Source: Scalindua sp964344685
GTDB lineage: Bacteria; Planctomycetota; Brocadiia; Brocadiales; Scalinduaceae
Assembly: GCA_964344685.1 (NCBI GenBank)
Contig: CAYFOK010000010.1
Location: 1-64,000, forward strand
Reading direction: 5' to 3'
DNA length: 64,000 nucleotides
Part shown: positions 26,880-34,755 of the stretch, piece by piece
How the letters are laid out: each line of letters starts with the position of its first letter
Numbering within the stretch: position 1 is the first letter of the stretch
The notes under the pieces: model-generated
What the model saw: the letters and a program-made list of their open reading frames with translations, nothing else
What the model was told of the DNA's origin: nothing
Databases searched by the model: none
Program-made: the position numbers and the translations under genes

Positions 26880-28925
26880 ATGAACATTATAAAACCTGGT
26901 GTATTTTCAGTAACAGATAAATTGAATTTGAGAGTTGCCTTTGCACTCCTTTTTGCATTCTTCATGGTTGCAATGACAGTTAATGCTGTAGTGGCAGAAG
27001 AACATGCTGAGGAAGTGAAAACAGAAGAAGTTGCTGGAGCTGAAGGTGACGCTGCTGAGGGAGAGGCTGCGGAAGAAGAATCGGTTCCATATGTAGAGGA
27101 AGAGTATAGAAATTTCTTTGGGATTGATGGTCGGCTTATCGTCTGGATAATTTCTCAGTTACATCTCATGTTTGCTGCCTTTGTGCTGGCAGTGCCGCTC
27201 TTTGTGGTTATCATTGAGATGATCGGCGCTAGAACTAATCAGATAAAGTTCGATAATCTGGCACGTGAATTTACAAAGCTTTTGTCAACAGCATTTGCAA
27301 CAACGGCAGCGCTGGGTGGCCTTCTGGCTTTTGCTCTATATGGTTTGTATCCGGGTTTTATGCGTTACATGACAGGTGTTTTCCACCCTTATATGTTCGT
27401 GTATGCGCTCTGCTTCTTTGGTGAAGTATTTTTCCTCTATGCCTACTATTATTCATGGGACTTGTTGAAGACAGGTGCGGGTAAATGGCTTCATGTTTTC
27501 CTGGGTGTAATGCTGAATGTCTTTGGTACAGCCTTGATGATGCTGGCTAACTCCTGGGCGACCTTTATGATGGCACCGGCAGGTATTGATATGAAAACCG
27601 GTGCGGTGTTGGATCGCTCGGCAGCCTTCTTTAATTTTCTTTGGATGCCGGTTAATATTCATCGTATTATAGCCAATGTAGCTTTTGGTGGGTTTGTGGT
27701 TGGTGCCTATGCTGCTGTTAAATTCATGGGTGCAAAAACCGAAGAAGATAAGGCACATTATGATTGGATGGGTTACATAGGGAATTTTATAGGCCTGGCG
27801 GCATTTATTCCTCTCCCATTTGCCGGATACTATCTCGGAAGAGAAATATACAGTGCCAGTCCTGTCATGGGTAATATCATGATGGGAGGAGCCTTCTCCT
27901 GGACATTCATAATACAGGCAATTCTGATAGGAATGCTGTTCGTTGGTGGAAACTATTACTTATGGAATGGGATGGGAAGAATAAAAGGTGCTGAAAGATA
28001 TACCCCCTATATTAAGTATATAAATATAGTCATTTTCTTCTGTTTCGCCGTCTGGCTCACACCTCACAATCTTCCGTTAAGCGGAGAAGAGAGAGCTCTG
28101 ATCGGTGAACAGTATCATCCGTTTTCTAAATTCTTTGGAGTTATGGCTGCAAAGAATGCAGTCGTTAACCTCCTGATCCTGTCTACATTTTTCAGTTTCC
28201 TTCTATATAAAAGGGCCAATAAAGGGGAGACTATGCCTTTTAAGAGCCATGGTAATGCCGCAAGGATTACGATGGTTATAACTGTTGGCCTTACGATAAT
28301 GTATCTGATCTGGTATGCCATGGGGCTCAAGGGACAGGATCTGGACGCGGCAGTAAAGCCTTTCTTATCTCCTCTCATTAGGTGTATTATAATACAGATT
28401 ATTGCCCTTATCGTTGCTCTATTCCTGACATTTGCAAACAGAGGAAAGCTTGCTCAGACCTTCTTGTTTGTTGTAACAGTCTCTATATCCGTTATATATT
28501 TCTGGTATTACGGATTTGTTGTTATGGAAAAGGCAAATATGGTTTTGAGGTTTCTGTCTGTGACACAGGTTTCTATTGTGATCTCTACCTTAATCGTTAA
28601 CACTGTTATAGATGTCTTTCTCTTTAAGAATGCTAAAGAGGTGGGTGGTATACAATGGGGTAAAATACCGCACAGGGCACAGTATGCTTTATTGCTTCTC
28701 TGTGTAGCTATTGTAACACTTATGGGGCTGATGGGGTTCATACGTTCCGGTTTGAGGATGAACTGGCATATCTACGGATTTATGCAGGATAAGTCTGATG
28801 GTGCGTTTACTCCGAGTATTGCTTATATGGGCTGGGTGGTTTCTTTAATTGTATTTCTCTTTCTATCTCTTGTTGCAGCTGTATTCTGGCTTGCAACTCT
28901 CACTGATAAGAAAAAGAAGGCATAA
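26880..28925 (+). CDS. Cytochrome bd-like (CydA-related) large membrane protein
   Basis: 681 residues. A signal-like helix and an acidic stretch (residues ~40-75) precede about 15 predicted transmembrane helices. The first five match CydA: SQLHLMFAAF (His ligand of helix 1), CFFGEVFFLYAYYYSWDLL (the CydA helix 3 glutamate and GWD-like motif), ANSWATFMM, and NIHRIIANVAFGG (the second haem-ligand His). The later helices differ and the GRQPW segment after the Q-loop was not found. No CydB gene is nearby. As far as I recall, a similar extended bd-like protein with ~14 helices is known from Nitrospira nitrite oxidisers. It is surrounded by c-type cytochromes, so quinone:cytochrome c or oxygen/NO reduction are candidate functions. 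Confidence 0.8.
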   Translation: MNIIKPGVFSVTDKLNLRVAFALLFAFFMVAMTVNAVVAEEHAEEVKTEEVAGAEGDAAEGEAAEEESVPYVEEEYRNFFGIDGRLIVWIISQLHLMFAAFVLAVPLFVVIIEMIGARTNQIKFDNLAREFTKLLSTAFATTAALGGLLAFALYGLYPGFMRYMTGVFHPYMFVYALCFFGEVFFLYAYYYSWDLLKTGAGKWLHVFLGVMLNVFGTALMMLANSWATFMMAPAGIDMKTGAVLDRSAAFFNFLWMPVNIHRIIANVAFGGFVVGAYAAVKFMGAKTEEDKAHYDWMGYIGNFIGLAAFIPLPFAGYYLGREIYSASPVMGNIMMGGAFSWTFIIQAILIGMLFVGGNYYLWNGMGRIKGAERYTPYIKYINIVIFFCFAVWLTPHNLPLSGEERALIGEQYHPFSKFFGVMAAKNAVVNLLILSTFFSFLLYKRANKGETMPFKSHGNAARITMVITVGLTIMYLIWYAMGLKGQDLDAAVKPFLSPLIRCIIIQIIALIVALFLTFANRGKLAQTFLFVVTVSISVIYFWYYGFVVMEKANMVLRFLSVTQVSIVISTLIVNTVIDVFLFKNAKEVGGIQWGKIPHRAQYALLLLCVAIVTLMGLMGFIRSGLRMNWHIYGFMQDKSDGAFTPSIAYMGWVVSLIVFLFLSLVAAVFWLATLTDKKKKA

Positions 28926-28992
28926 TATGTTGTCGTAGCAGGGTAGTTTAAAGCGTATAGACGGCTTTATTAAGTTGAGGAAAAAATAAATA

Positions 28993-29940
28993 ATGAAAAG
29001 TTTTTTAAATGCAGTGGTTTTTACACTGTTCGTTCTTGGTTTTTTCGCTTACGTCTGTATCTATGTGACAGGCCTTTCCGGCGGTGGAGGCGGCGGTGGT
29101 GCTACAGGAGTGAGTCCTGAGGCAGGTGAGAAGATTTACTGGGGTGACGGTCAATGTCACACCTGCCATAGTATTGGTACTTCCGGAAGTGCAACGAGAG
29201 GGCCTAATCAGGAAGGCTTGGCGTCAAGAGCTGAAGAAAGAGCTAAGGAAGCGGGGCTCGGATCAGGCCTTGAATACCTGGTTGAATCGATCGTAAATCC
29301 AGCTTCTTTTGTGGTTGAAGGCTATGACAATATCATGCCGAAAGTTTATGACGCTCCTATTATGCTGGGGCGTGAACAGATCCTTGCGGTTCTGTCTTAT
29401 CTACAGACATTGGGCGGTGAACCTGATATAGAGGCAGTTTCAAAATTTGCAGATAGGATTCCTGAAGCATCTGGTGAAGCGGTGGCTCCGTGGGTGCCTC
29501 CTATCGATGTGGACATTAAAATAGGAGAGGCAGTCTTTTTTGATGAATCAAGGGGCGTGACTTGTTCAAAGTGCCATGTTTTAAGTGGAAAAGGCTCTAA
29601 AGTAGGGCCTGACCTTACAGGTATTGGGGCTGTGCAGACACCCCAGTATCTTATAGAATCAGTTCTCAAGCCGAGCGAAGTGATTGTAAAAGGGTTTGAG
29701 ACGATGTATCTGATGACTACAGACGGAATGGCCTATAACGGACTTCTTGTGAGTCAGGATGAAGAAGAGATTGTATTAATGGTTGATGAAGACGGAGTGA
29801 TGGAGGAGTACGTTTTCTATCCTGAGGAGATAGCTCAGATGCAGAAACAGGACGTCTCAATCATGCCTGGTAATTTCAAGGAAATGCTGACAACAGAAGA
29901 ATTTTATGGGGTTGTTCTGTTTCTTTTAAGTCAGAAATAA
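28993..29940 (+). CDS. Diheme cytochrome c with planctomycete-type (TIGR02603) haem domain
   Basis: A 315-residue protein with one N-terminal helix (residues ~5-27), a Gly-rich linker (GLSGGGGGGGA) and two haem domains. The first motif is CHTCH (~residue 55). The second, CSKCH (~residue 193), is followed by GPDLTGIG, YLIESVLKPSEVIVKGFE, DGMAYNGLL and LTTEEFYGVVLFLLSQ. That order is characteristic of the haem domain abundant in Planctomycetes and Verrucomicrobia, which supports the taxonomic guess. It lies in the CydA-like operon, 67 bp after it, and is probably a membrane-tethered periplasmic subunit or carrier. Confidence 0.85.
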   Translation: MKSFLNAVVFTLFVLGFFAYVCIYVTGLSGGGGGGGATGVSPEAGEKIYWGDGQCHTCHSIGTSGSATRGPNQEGLASRAEERAKEAGLGSGLEYLVESIVNPASFVVEGYDNIMPKVYDAPIMLGREQILAVLSYLQTLGGEPDIEAVSKFADRIPEASGEAVAPWVPPIDVDIKIGEAVFFDESRGVTCSKCHVLSGKGSKVGPDLTGIGAVQTPQYLIESVLKPSEVIVKGFETMYLMTTDGMAYNGLLVSQDEEEIVLMVDEDGVMEEYVFYPEEIAQMQKQDVSIMPGNFKEMLTTEEFYGVVLFLLSQK

Positions 29941-30000
29941 TTGTTAATTAATAAAGAATCAATGTGTTTAGCAGGTAATTAGCAGGAAAGGTATTTTTCT

Positions 30001-30774
30001 ATGGCAAAGAAAAAAAATTCGTATTCAATGTTAATGGTAATAGTGTCGGTATTGATTGTTTTTGCCATTATCAAGGTGATCGCACCATACGTGTTCATGA
30101 TTTTGCTGGGAAAAGATCATACCATGCCTACGCCAAGTACATTACTACTCTGGTATATGGTACTGGCAGTACTTGCTTCGCTAGTATATGTTTCAACGAG
30201 TGATCTAAAGTGGGCAAACTTTCTAAGCTTCATCTTGCCTGCAGGTGATGATAAATTTAAAGCACTATTTCAGAAGGTATTAGTTATTGCCTTCCCTCTG
30301 TTGGTTGGCTGGTTTGTATACTCAGGGACAGTGCCTGGTACAGCTTCTCCTGTAGAGCTGAGGATTCAGCATCCTACATTGTTGCAGGAGTTTGAGAAGC
30401 TGGAGAATCCTTTCGCTAATGCGGATGAAGCAACAAAGAGAAGATGTATAGAAGAGGGCAAACATCTATACCAGCAGAACTGCCGTCCTTGTCACGGTTC
30501 AAAAGCAGATGGAAACGGTCCTTTTGCTAATGCGTTTCGTTTAAGACCCATTAATTTTACTGATCCGGGAACGATAGCAACTGTGGTTGAGAATTTTGCT
30601 TTCTGGAGGATAAAAGAGGGTGGGCCGGGACTTCCAGCTGTCTCTACACCATGGGATTCAGCAATGCCTGCCTGGAAAGATGTTTTGACAGATACACAAA
30701 TCTGGAAGATTATTATGGGTGAGTATGCTACTGCGGGAGTACAGTCTCGTCAGAGAGAAGAGATGGAACACTAA
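30001..30774 (+). CDS. Membrane monohaem cytochrome c, three helices
   Basis: A 257-residue protein with about three transmembrane helices (residues ~9-35, 43-62, 94-110) before a periplasmic class I haem domain with CRPCH (~residue 162). GSKADGNGPF and FRLRPINFTDPGTI follow, features of cytochromes that accompany cbb3/alternative-complex-type oxidases. A candidate axial methionine is in DSAMPAWKDVL. A purine-rich ribosome site (AGGAAAGG) precedes the ATG. It probably anchors the c-haem part of the complex next to the CydA-like subunit. The domain resembles the first haem domain of the following gene. Confidence 0.85.
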   Translation: MAKKKNSYSMLMVIVSVLIVFAIIKVIAPYVFMILLGKDHTMPTPSTLLLWYMVLAVLASLVYVSTSDLKWANFLSFILPAGDDKFKALFQKVLVIAFPLLVGWFVYSGTVPGTASPVELRIQHPTLLQEFEKLENPFANADEATKRRCIEEGKHLYQQNCRPCHGSKADGNGPFANAFRLRPINFTDPGTIATVVENFAFWRIKEGGPGLPAVSTPWDSAMPAWKDVLTDTQIWKIIMGEYATAGVQSRQREEMEH

Positions 30775-30792
30775 AATGATTTGGATTTTAAT

Positions 30793-32532
30793 ATGAGTAA
30801 AATGAAATATAATTTAATTTTCAGAAGTGTCATTGCAGGTATGATTGCAGGAGCCTTTACACTTTTATTCCTGAGTGAAGGTTCAGCTCAGACTTCGCAG
30901 CTTTTCAGAGTATATAATACAGATGTTACAGGTAAAATACCGGACTCATCTGCTGCAGAAGCCGCTGGAAAGGAAATTTATGAGAAAAAGTGCTACTATT
31001 GTCATGGAATTAAAGGGGATGGAAACGGATCTGATGCTCCGCGCCTGGACCCAAAGCCGAGAAATTTTACGAGGAATGAATATAAGATCCGCTCTACGGG
31101 GCAGGGATCTCTCCCTACAGACGAAGATCTTTTCAGGATAATATCAAGTGGTGTTGAGGGTTCAGCCATGCCTTTCTGGAATACACTGACTCCAGAGGAG
31201 AGGTGGCAGGTTATCTATTATATAAAAACCTTCAATCCTGCATTTAAGGAAAAGAGCGAGGGGACTGAAGTTTCATTGGGAGGCGGAACAGCTTCTACTC
31301 CTGATTCTATAAAACGAGGGAAGAAATTGTTTAAAGAGGCTAAATGTGTCCTGTGTCATGGTGAAGACGGCAGAGGAGATGGGGCACTAACAACTACTTT
31401 AAAGAAACAATGGGACCTTCCTTATAAAGCAAGAGACCTGACACAGAGCTGGATGTTTAAAGGGGGCAACACGGAAGGAGATATTTACAGAACAATAACA
31501 ACTGGTCTAAATGAAACTCCGATGGGCTCATATGCTGATTATCTTACAGATGAAGATAGATGGCATCTGTCTCATTACGTGAAGTCTATTTCTCATGATA
31601 TGAAAACAGACGTCGTACTGAAGTCGAAACTTGTAAAAGGGAATTTGCCTGCAGGGCCTGAGGATGGTGCCTGGGATACACTGGAGGCTGTTGAATTGCC
31701 TCTGGCCGGACAGATTGTAGCAAGCCCAAGATTCTGGACCCCTTCTGCAAACTCTATCAGGATCAAGTCGTTTTATAACGAAAAGAATATAGCTTTTCTA
31801 CTGGAGTGGGATGACAGGACGAATGAGCAGGGTGAGATCTACAGTGATGCTGTTGCATTGCAATTTCCGACAAAGATCCCTGAAGGCCTGAAAAAACCAT
31901 ACTTCGCAATGGGAGATTCAGGGAAAAGTGTTGAGCTCTTACACTGGAAGGCATATGAAGAATCCATCCTGGCGGCTCAAAGTGCCGAAGATGAAAATAT
32001 TGATGCAGAGACTGATGGTGGTGCCGATATTGAAGAACAGGAAGAGGAACATGATGCTGCAGAAGAGGATGCCGGTGCAGAAGCAGCTGTGCAGGAAACT
32101 GAAAGTGTTGTTGAAGAAACGGTCAAGCAGGAGTTTAAAGGATTTGTCAAGATAAGAGAGCTGAATGCAAAAGGGTTCAGGAGGCTTTCTGTGCAGCCGG
32201 ATAACAGCCAGAACTCTTTAGGTAGAGGTAGCTGGAAGGACGGTAGATGGCAGGTAATGATTACAAGGCCGCTCGTAACCGGTGACAAAAAAACAGATAT
32301 TCAATTTGAGAATGGTAAATTGATTCCATACGCATTAGCAGTGTGGGATGGATCAAATTCAGAGATTAAAGGACAGAAATCAATCTCCTCATGGTATTAT
32401 CTGACATTAGAGATGACGACACCTAATAGTGTTTATATTTACGCGATAATTGCTGTTATTATGGCTGTCTGTATTCAATTCTGGTTTATTGCAAGAATAA
32501 GAAGATTTCCTACGGAAATTCCTTCTGAATAA
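30793..32532 (+). CDS. Diheme cytochrome c fused to an ethylbenzene-dehydrogenase-type (EB_dh) haem domain
   Basis: The ATG at 30793 is preferred to an upstream TTG. A signal peptide (to about residue 35, GSAQT) is followed by two class I haem domains with CYYCH (~residue 68) and CVLCH (~residue 186), both with axial SAMPFW or similar. From about residue 300 the protein has the EB_dh beta-sandwich look: RFWTPSANSIRIKSFYNEK, AFLLEWDDRTNE, PYFAMGDSGKSVELLHWKA. In the ethylbenzene/DMSO-reductase gamma subunits this domain binds haem b through Met and Lys. An acidic insert (residues ~400-440) and a C-terminal transmembrane helix (~550-570) complete it. No molybdopterin catalytic subunit is adjacent, so the fold serves the CydA-like complex instead. 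Confidence 0.82.
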   Translation: MSKMKYNLIFRSVIAGMIAGAFTLLFLSEGSAQTSQLFRVYNTDVTGKIPDSSAAEAAGKEIYEKKCYYCHGIKGDGNGSDAPRLDPKPRNFTRNEYKIRSTGQGSLPTDEDLFRIISSGVEGSAMPFWNTLTPEERWQVIYYIKTFNPAFKEKSEGTEVSLGGGTASTPDSIKRGKKLFKEAKCVLCHGEDGRGDGALTTTLKKQWDLPYKARDLTQSWMFKGGNTEGDIYRTITTGLNETPMGSYADYLTDEDRWHLSHYVKSISHDMKTDVVLKSKLVKGNLPAGPEDGAWDTLEAVELPLAGQIVASPRFWTPSANSIRIKSFYNEKNIAFLLEWDDRTNEQGEIYSDAVALQFPTKIPEGLKKPYFAMGDSGKSVELLHWKAYEESILAAQSAEDENIDAETDGGADIEEQEEEHDAAEEDAGAEAAVQETESVVEETVKQEFKGFVKIRELNAKGFRRLSVQPDNSQNSLGRGSWKDGRWQVMITRPLVTGDKKTDIQFENGKLIPYALAVWDGSNSEIKGQKSISSWYYLTLEMTTPNSVYIYAIIAVIMAVCIQFWFIARIRRFPTEIPSE

Positions 32533-32575
32533 TTTAGGTGTTGATTAGTAACATAATTTAAAACGTAAAAATAAA

Positions 32576-34081
32576 ATGGTTAATATGAAGAAATTAAATC
32601 ATATTTCAGTTTTTATTGTTGCTTGTATGGTATTTGTTTACCTTTTTTCATGTGAGAGGGTGATATGTGCGCAATCTCTGGAGCCTGATCCTCTTTTTAA
32701 GGAAATAGAATCTATTTATCGAGGTGATAAGGATTACAAACAGTTACCATTCAATCCTGAAGATCCGTACAAGAGGTCAAAAAACGGACCGACTCTTAAG
32801 AATGTAGTGCATAAGGCAAACAAAGAGTGGCTTAAGAAGTGGATAGATAACCCGAGTGCAATGATACCAAACGCAAGAATGCCCAGGCTTAAGCTGAGTT
32901 CTGAAGATATTGATGCGGTTCTGGCTTATCTGGAAAGTATTGCTGACAGTAGTTTTCCGAAACAAGAGTGGGATGCGGGTCTGCTGAAAGCAGAGGACGA
33001 TATGACTGATGAGGAATACGATAAGATGGATACCCTTGTCTCAGGGGGAAAGGCTATCTGGGGTCGTGCACGATGCAATATCTGCCATCCTGTAAAAGGA
33101 AAAGGCGGTGCTGTGGGTGTAGGACCTGATCTTGGAGCATTAGCGGACAAGGTAAACAGGGACTGGTTATACCTGTGGATTAAGGAGCCTAGAGGTTATT
33201 TCCATGAAACTCAGATGTCAAGATACAGATTTAGTGAAGATGATTTAAGAAAGCTTGTAGAATACTTGATGCAGGATTATGATTTTAAGGCAGATGAAGA
33301 TGAAGACGATGAAGATGAAGAAAGTAATGCAGATGAGGAAACGGCTGCTGTAGAGGAAACAGGGACCGGAGAGGAGACAGAGTCGGTATCAGATGAAAGC
33401 TCTTCGCTTTTTGCAGAAGGCACGTTGATAGAAAGAGGTAAGAAGATTATTGAATTCAATCGTTGCTTTGTGTGTCATGAGATAGAAGGTGTTTCGGAGT
33501 TGTTGCCTGTCAAGAGCCAGAAGAGCAAGAATGAAACAACAAATGAGTTTGAAAAATTGTTAAATGATGTCAGGTGTATGACATGCCATAATATACAAGG
33601 GCATGGAGGCTCTTTTGCACCAGAGTTAACACACGAAGGCAGCAAGTTAAAAGGAGAATGGATAAAAGGCTTTATTGAAAGGCCAGACATAATCCGCCCA
33701 TTGCTCAAGCAGATGCCGAAATTTAACCTCACTCAAGAGGAGGCCCAAACCGGTGCTGATTTTGTAGAAGAGTATTTTGTTACTGACGAAATAGATTTAG
33801 AATCTTTTGCCAATGTAGAGCCTACGGAAGATCAGATTAACAAAGGCAAAGAGGTATATGAAGCAAAGGGTTGTAAGTCATGTCATACGATACAGTTTGG
33901 TGGTATAATTGGTCCAAACCTGAAAAGAGTTGGTGATAGGATGGAGAACGGATTTATTTACTCCCATTTAAAGGACCCTCATCATGAAATTCCAGATGCA
34001 GTTGAGCCCAATTATGCTCTTTCTGATGAAGAAGCTACAGCCTTAACACATTACCTGATGTCTTGTACAAGCGAGAAATAA
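32576..34081 (+). CDS. Tetrahaem cytochrome c, partly degenerate paralogue of 16642 domains 4-8
   Basis: A 501-residue protein with an N-terminal signal ending in LFSC (possible lipobox). Four CXXCH motifs are present: CNIC, CFVC, CMTC, CKSC. It follows domains 4-8 of the 16642 cytochrome in order, with two losses. The first domain (LKNVVHKANKEWLKKWIDNP... MPRLKL) keeps the fold but has no CXXCH. The CFVCH domain is cut short, passing directly from CHEIEGVSELL to the next domain. A strongly acidic linker (~residues 240-280) lies between haems 1 and 2. The C-terminal 170 residues are very close to those of 16642. It is the penultimate cytochrome of the CydA-like run. Confidence 0.85.
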   Translation: MVNMKKLNHISVFIVACMVFVYLFSCERVICAQSLEPDPLFKEIESIYRGDKDYKQLPFNPEDPYKRSKNGPTLKNVVHKANKEWLKKWIDNPSAMIPNARMPRLKLSSEDIDAVLAYLESIADSSFPKQEWDAGLLKAEDDMTDEEYDKMDTLVSGGKAIWGRARCNICHPVKGKGGAVGVGPDLGALADKVNRDWLYLWIKEPRGYFHETQMSRYRFSEDDLRKLVEYLMQDYDFKADEDEDDEDEESNADEETAAVEETGTGEETESVSDESSSLFAEGTLIERGKKIIEFNRCFVCHEIEGVSELLPVKSQKSKNETTNEFEKLLNDVRCMTCHNIQGHGGSFAPELTHEGSKLKGEWIKGFIERPDIIRPLLKQMPKFNLTQEEAQTGADFVEEYFVTDEIDLESFANVEPTEDQINKGKEVYEAKGCKSCHTIQFGGIIGPNLKRVGDRMENGFIYSHLKDPHHEIPDAVEPNYALSDEEATALTHYLMSCTSEK

Positions 34082-34082
34082 A

Positions 34083-34733
34083 TTGAAAGACAAGAAGATG
34101 TTAATAAAAAATTATATAATCGGACTAATATTTTTATTCGTTGTAGCAGGAACATCGATCAGTTATGTAAATGGTTCTGAGACAGAGCAACCGAAAGAGG
34201 GTACTCAGGCGGAAGCTGCTGAGCCGGAGAAAAAATATGTACTGATTGAAAAAACAAAAGATTATTTAACATCTCCTAAAGAAGCATTTCTCTATTATTG
34301 CAGCCCATGCCATGGTAAATCGGGCAACGGAAAAGGTATTTACTTTACTATTGATCTTAAACCTAGTCCCGCGAATCTGACAAATGTAGAGTATATGGCA
34401 ACGTTGACTGATGATTATCTGCTGAACTTTATTTCAAAAGGTTCTGCTGCCATGGAAAAATCAAAGCTGTGTCCTCCGTGGGGAGAGACTCTTGACGGAG
34501 ATATGATAAAGGGCATTATAGGTTATTTGAGAAGCCTGACTATTGCTAAATCAAAGGATGATGGGGGTGCTGCTGAAGAGGCTGATGCTGCAAGTGTAGA
34601 AGAGGGAAAAGAGCAAGGAACCCCGCAGGCGGTTATATGGAGTGTTTTAGTCTTCTTGTGTGCCTTCTTCGCTATCGGTGCAATGAAAGAGTGGAAGAAG
34701 TTAGCTAAAGAAGGGCCTTCAGGAAAAAAGTAA
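34083..34733 (+). CDS. Monohaem cytochrome c with C-terminal membrane helix
   Basis: A 216-residue protein with a signal peptide; either TTG at 34083 or ATG at 34098 could be the start. One haem motif, CSPCH (~residue 75), is followed by LKPSPANLTNV, DDYLLNFISKGSAAM and CPPWGETL. This is the same pattern as the lipoprotein at 19125, which is its paralogue. It differs by a C-terminal transmembrane helix (VIWSVLVFLCAFFAIGA, ~residues 183-200) preceded by an acidic linker. The start follows the tetrahaem stop by one base, mirroring the 16642/19125 arrangement, so the two probably work as a pair. Confidence 0.83.
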   Translation: MKDKKMLIKNYIIGLIFLFVVAGTSISYVNGSETEQPKEGTQAEAAEPEKKYVLIEKTKDYLTSPKEAFLYYCSPCHGKSGNGKGIYFTIDLKPSPANLTNVEYMATLTDDYLLNFISKGSAAMEKSKLCPPWGETLDGDMIKGIIGYLRSLTIAKSKDDGGAAEEADAASVEEGKEQGTPQAVIWSVLVFLCAFFAIGAMKEWKKLAKEGPSGKK

Positions 34734-34755
34734 CTATTAATGCTGGGAGTTGAAG

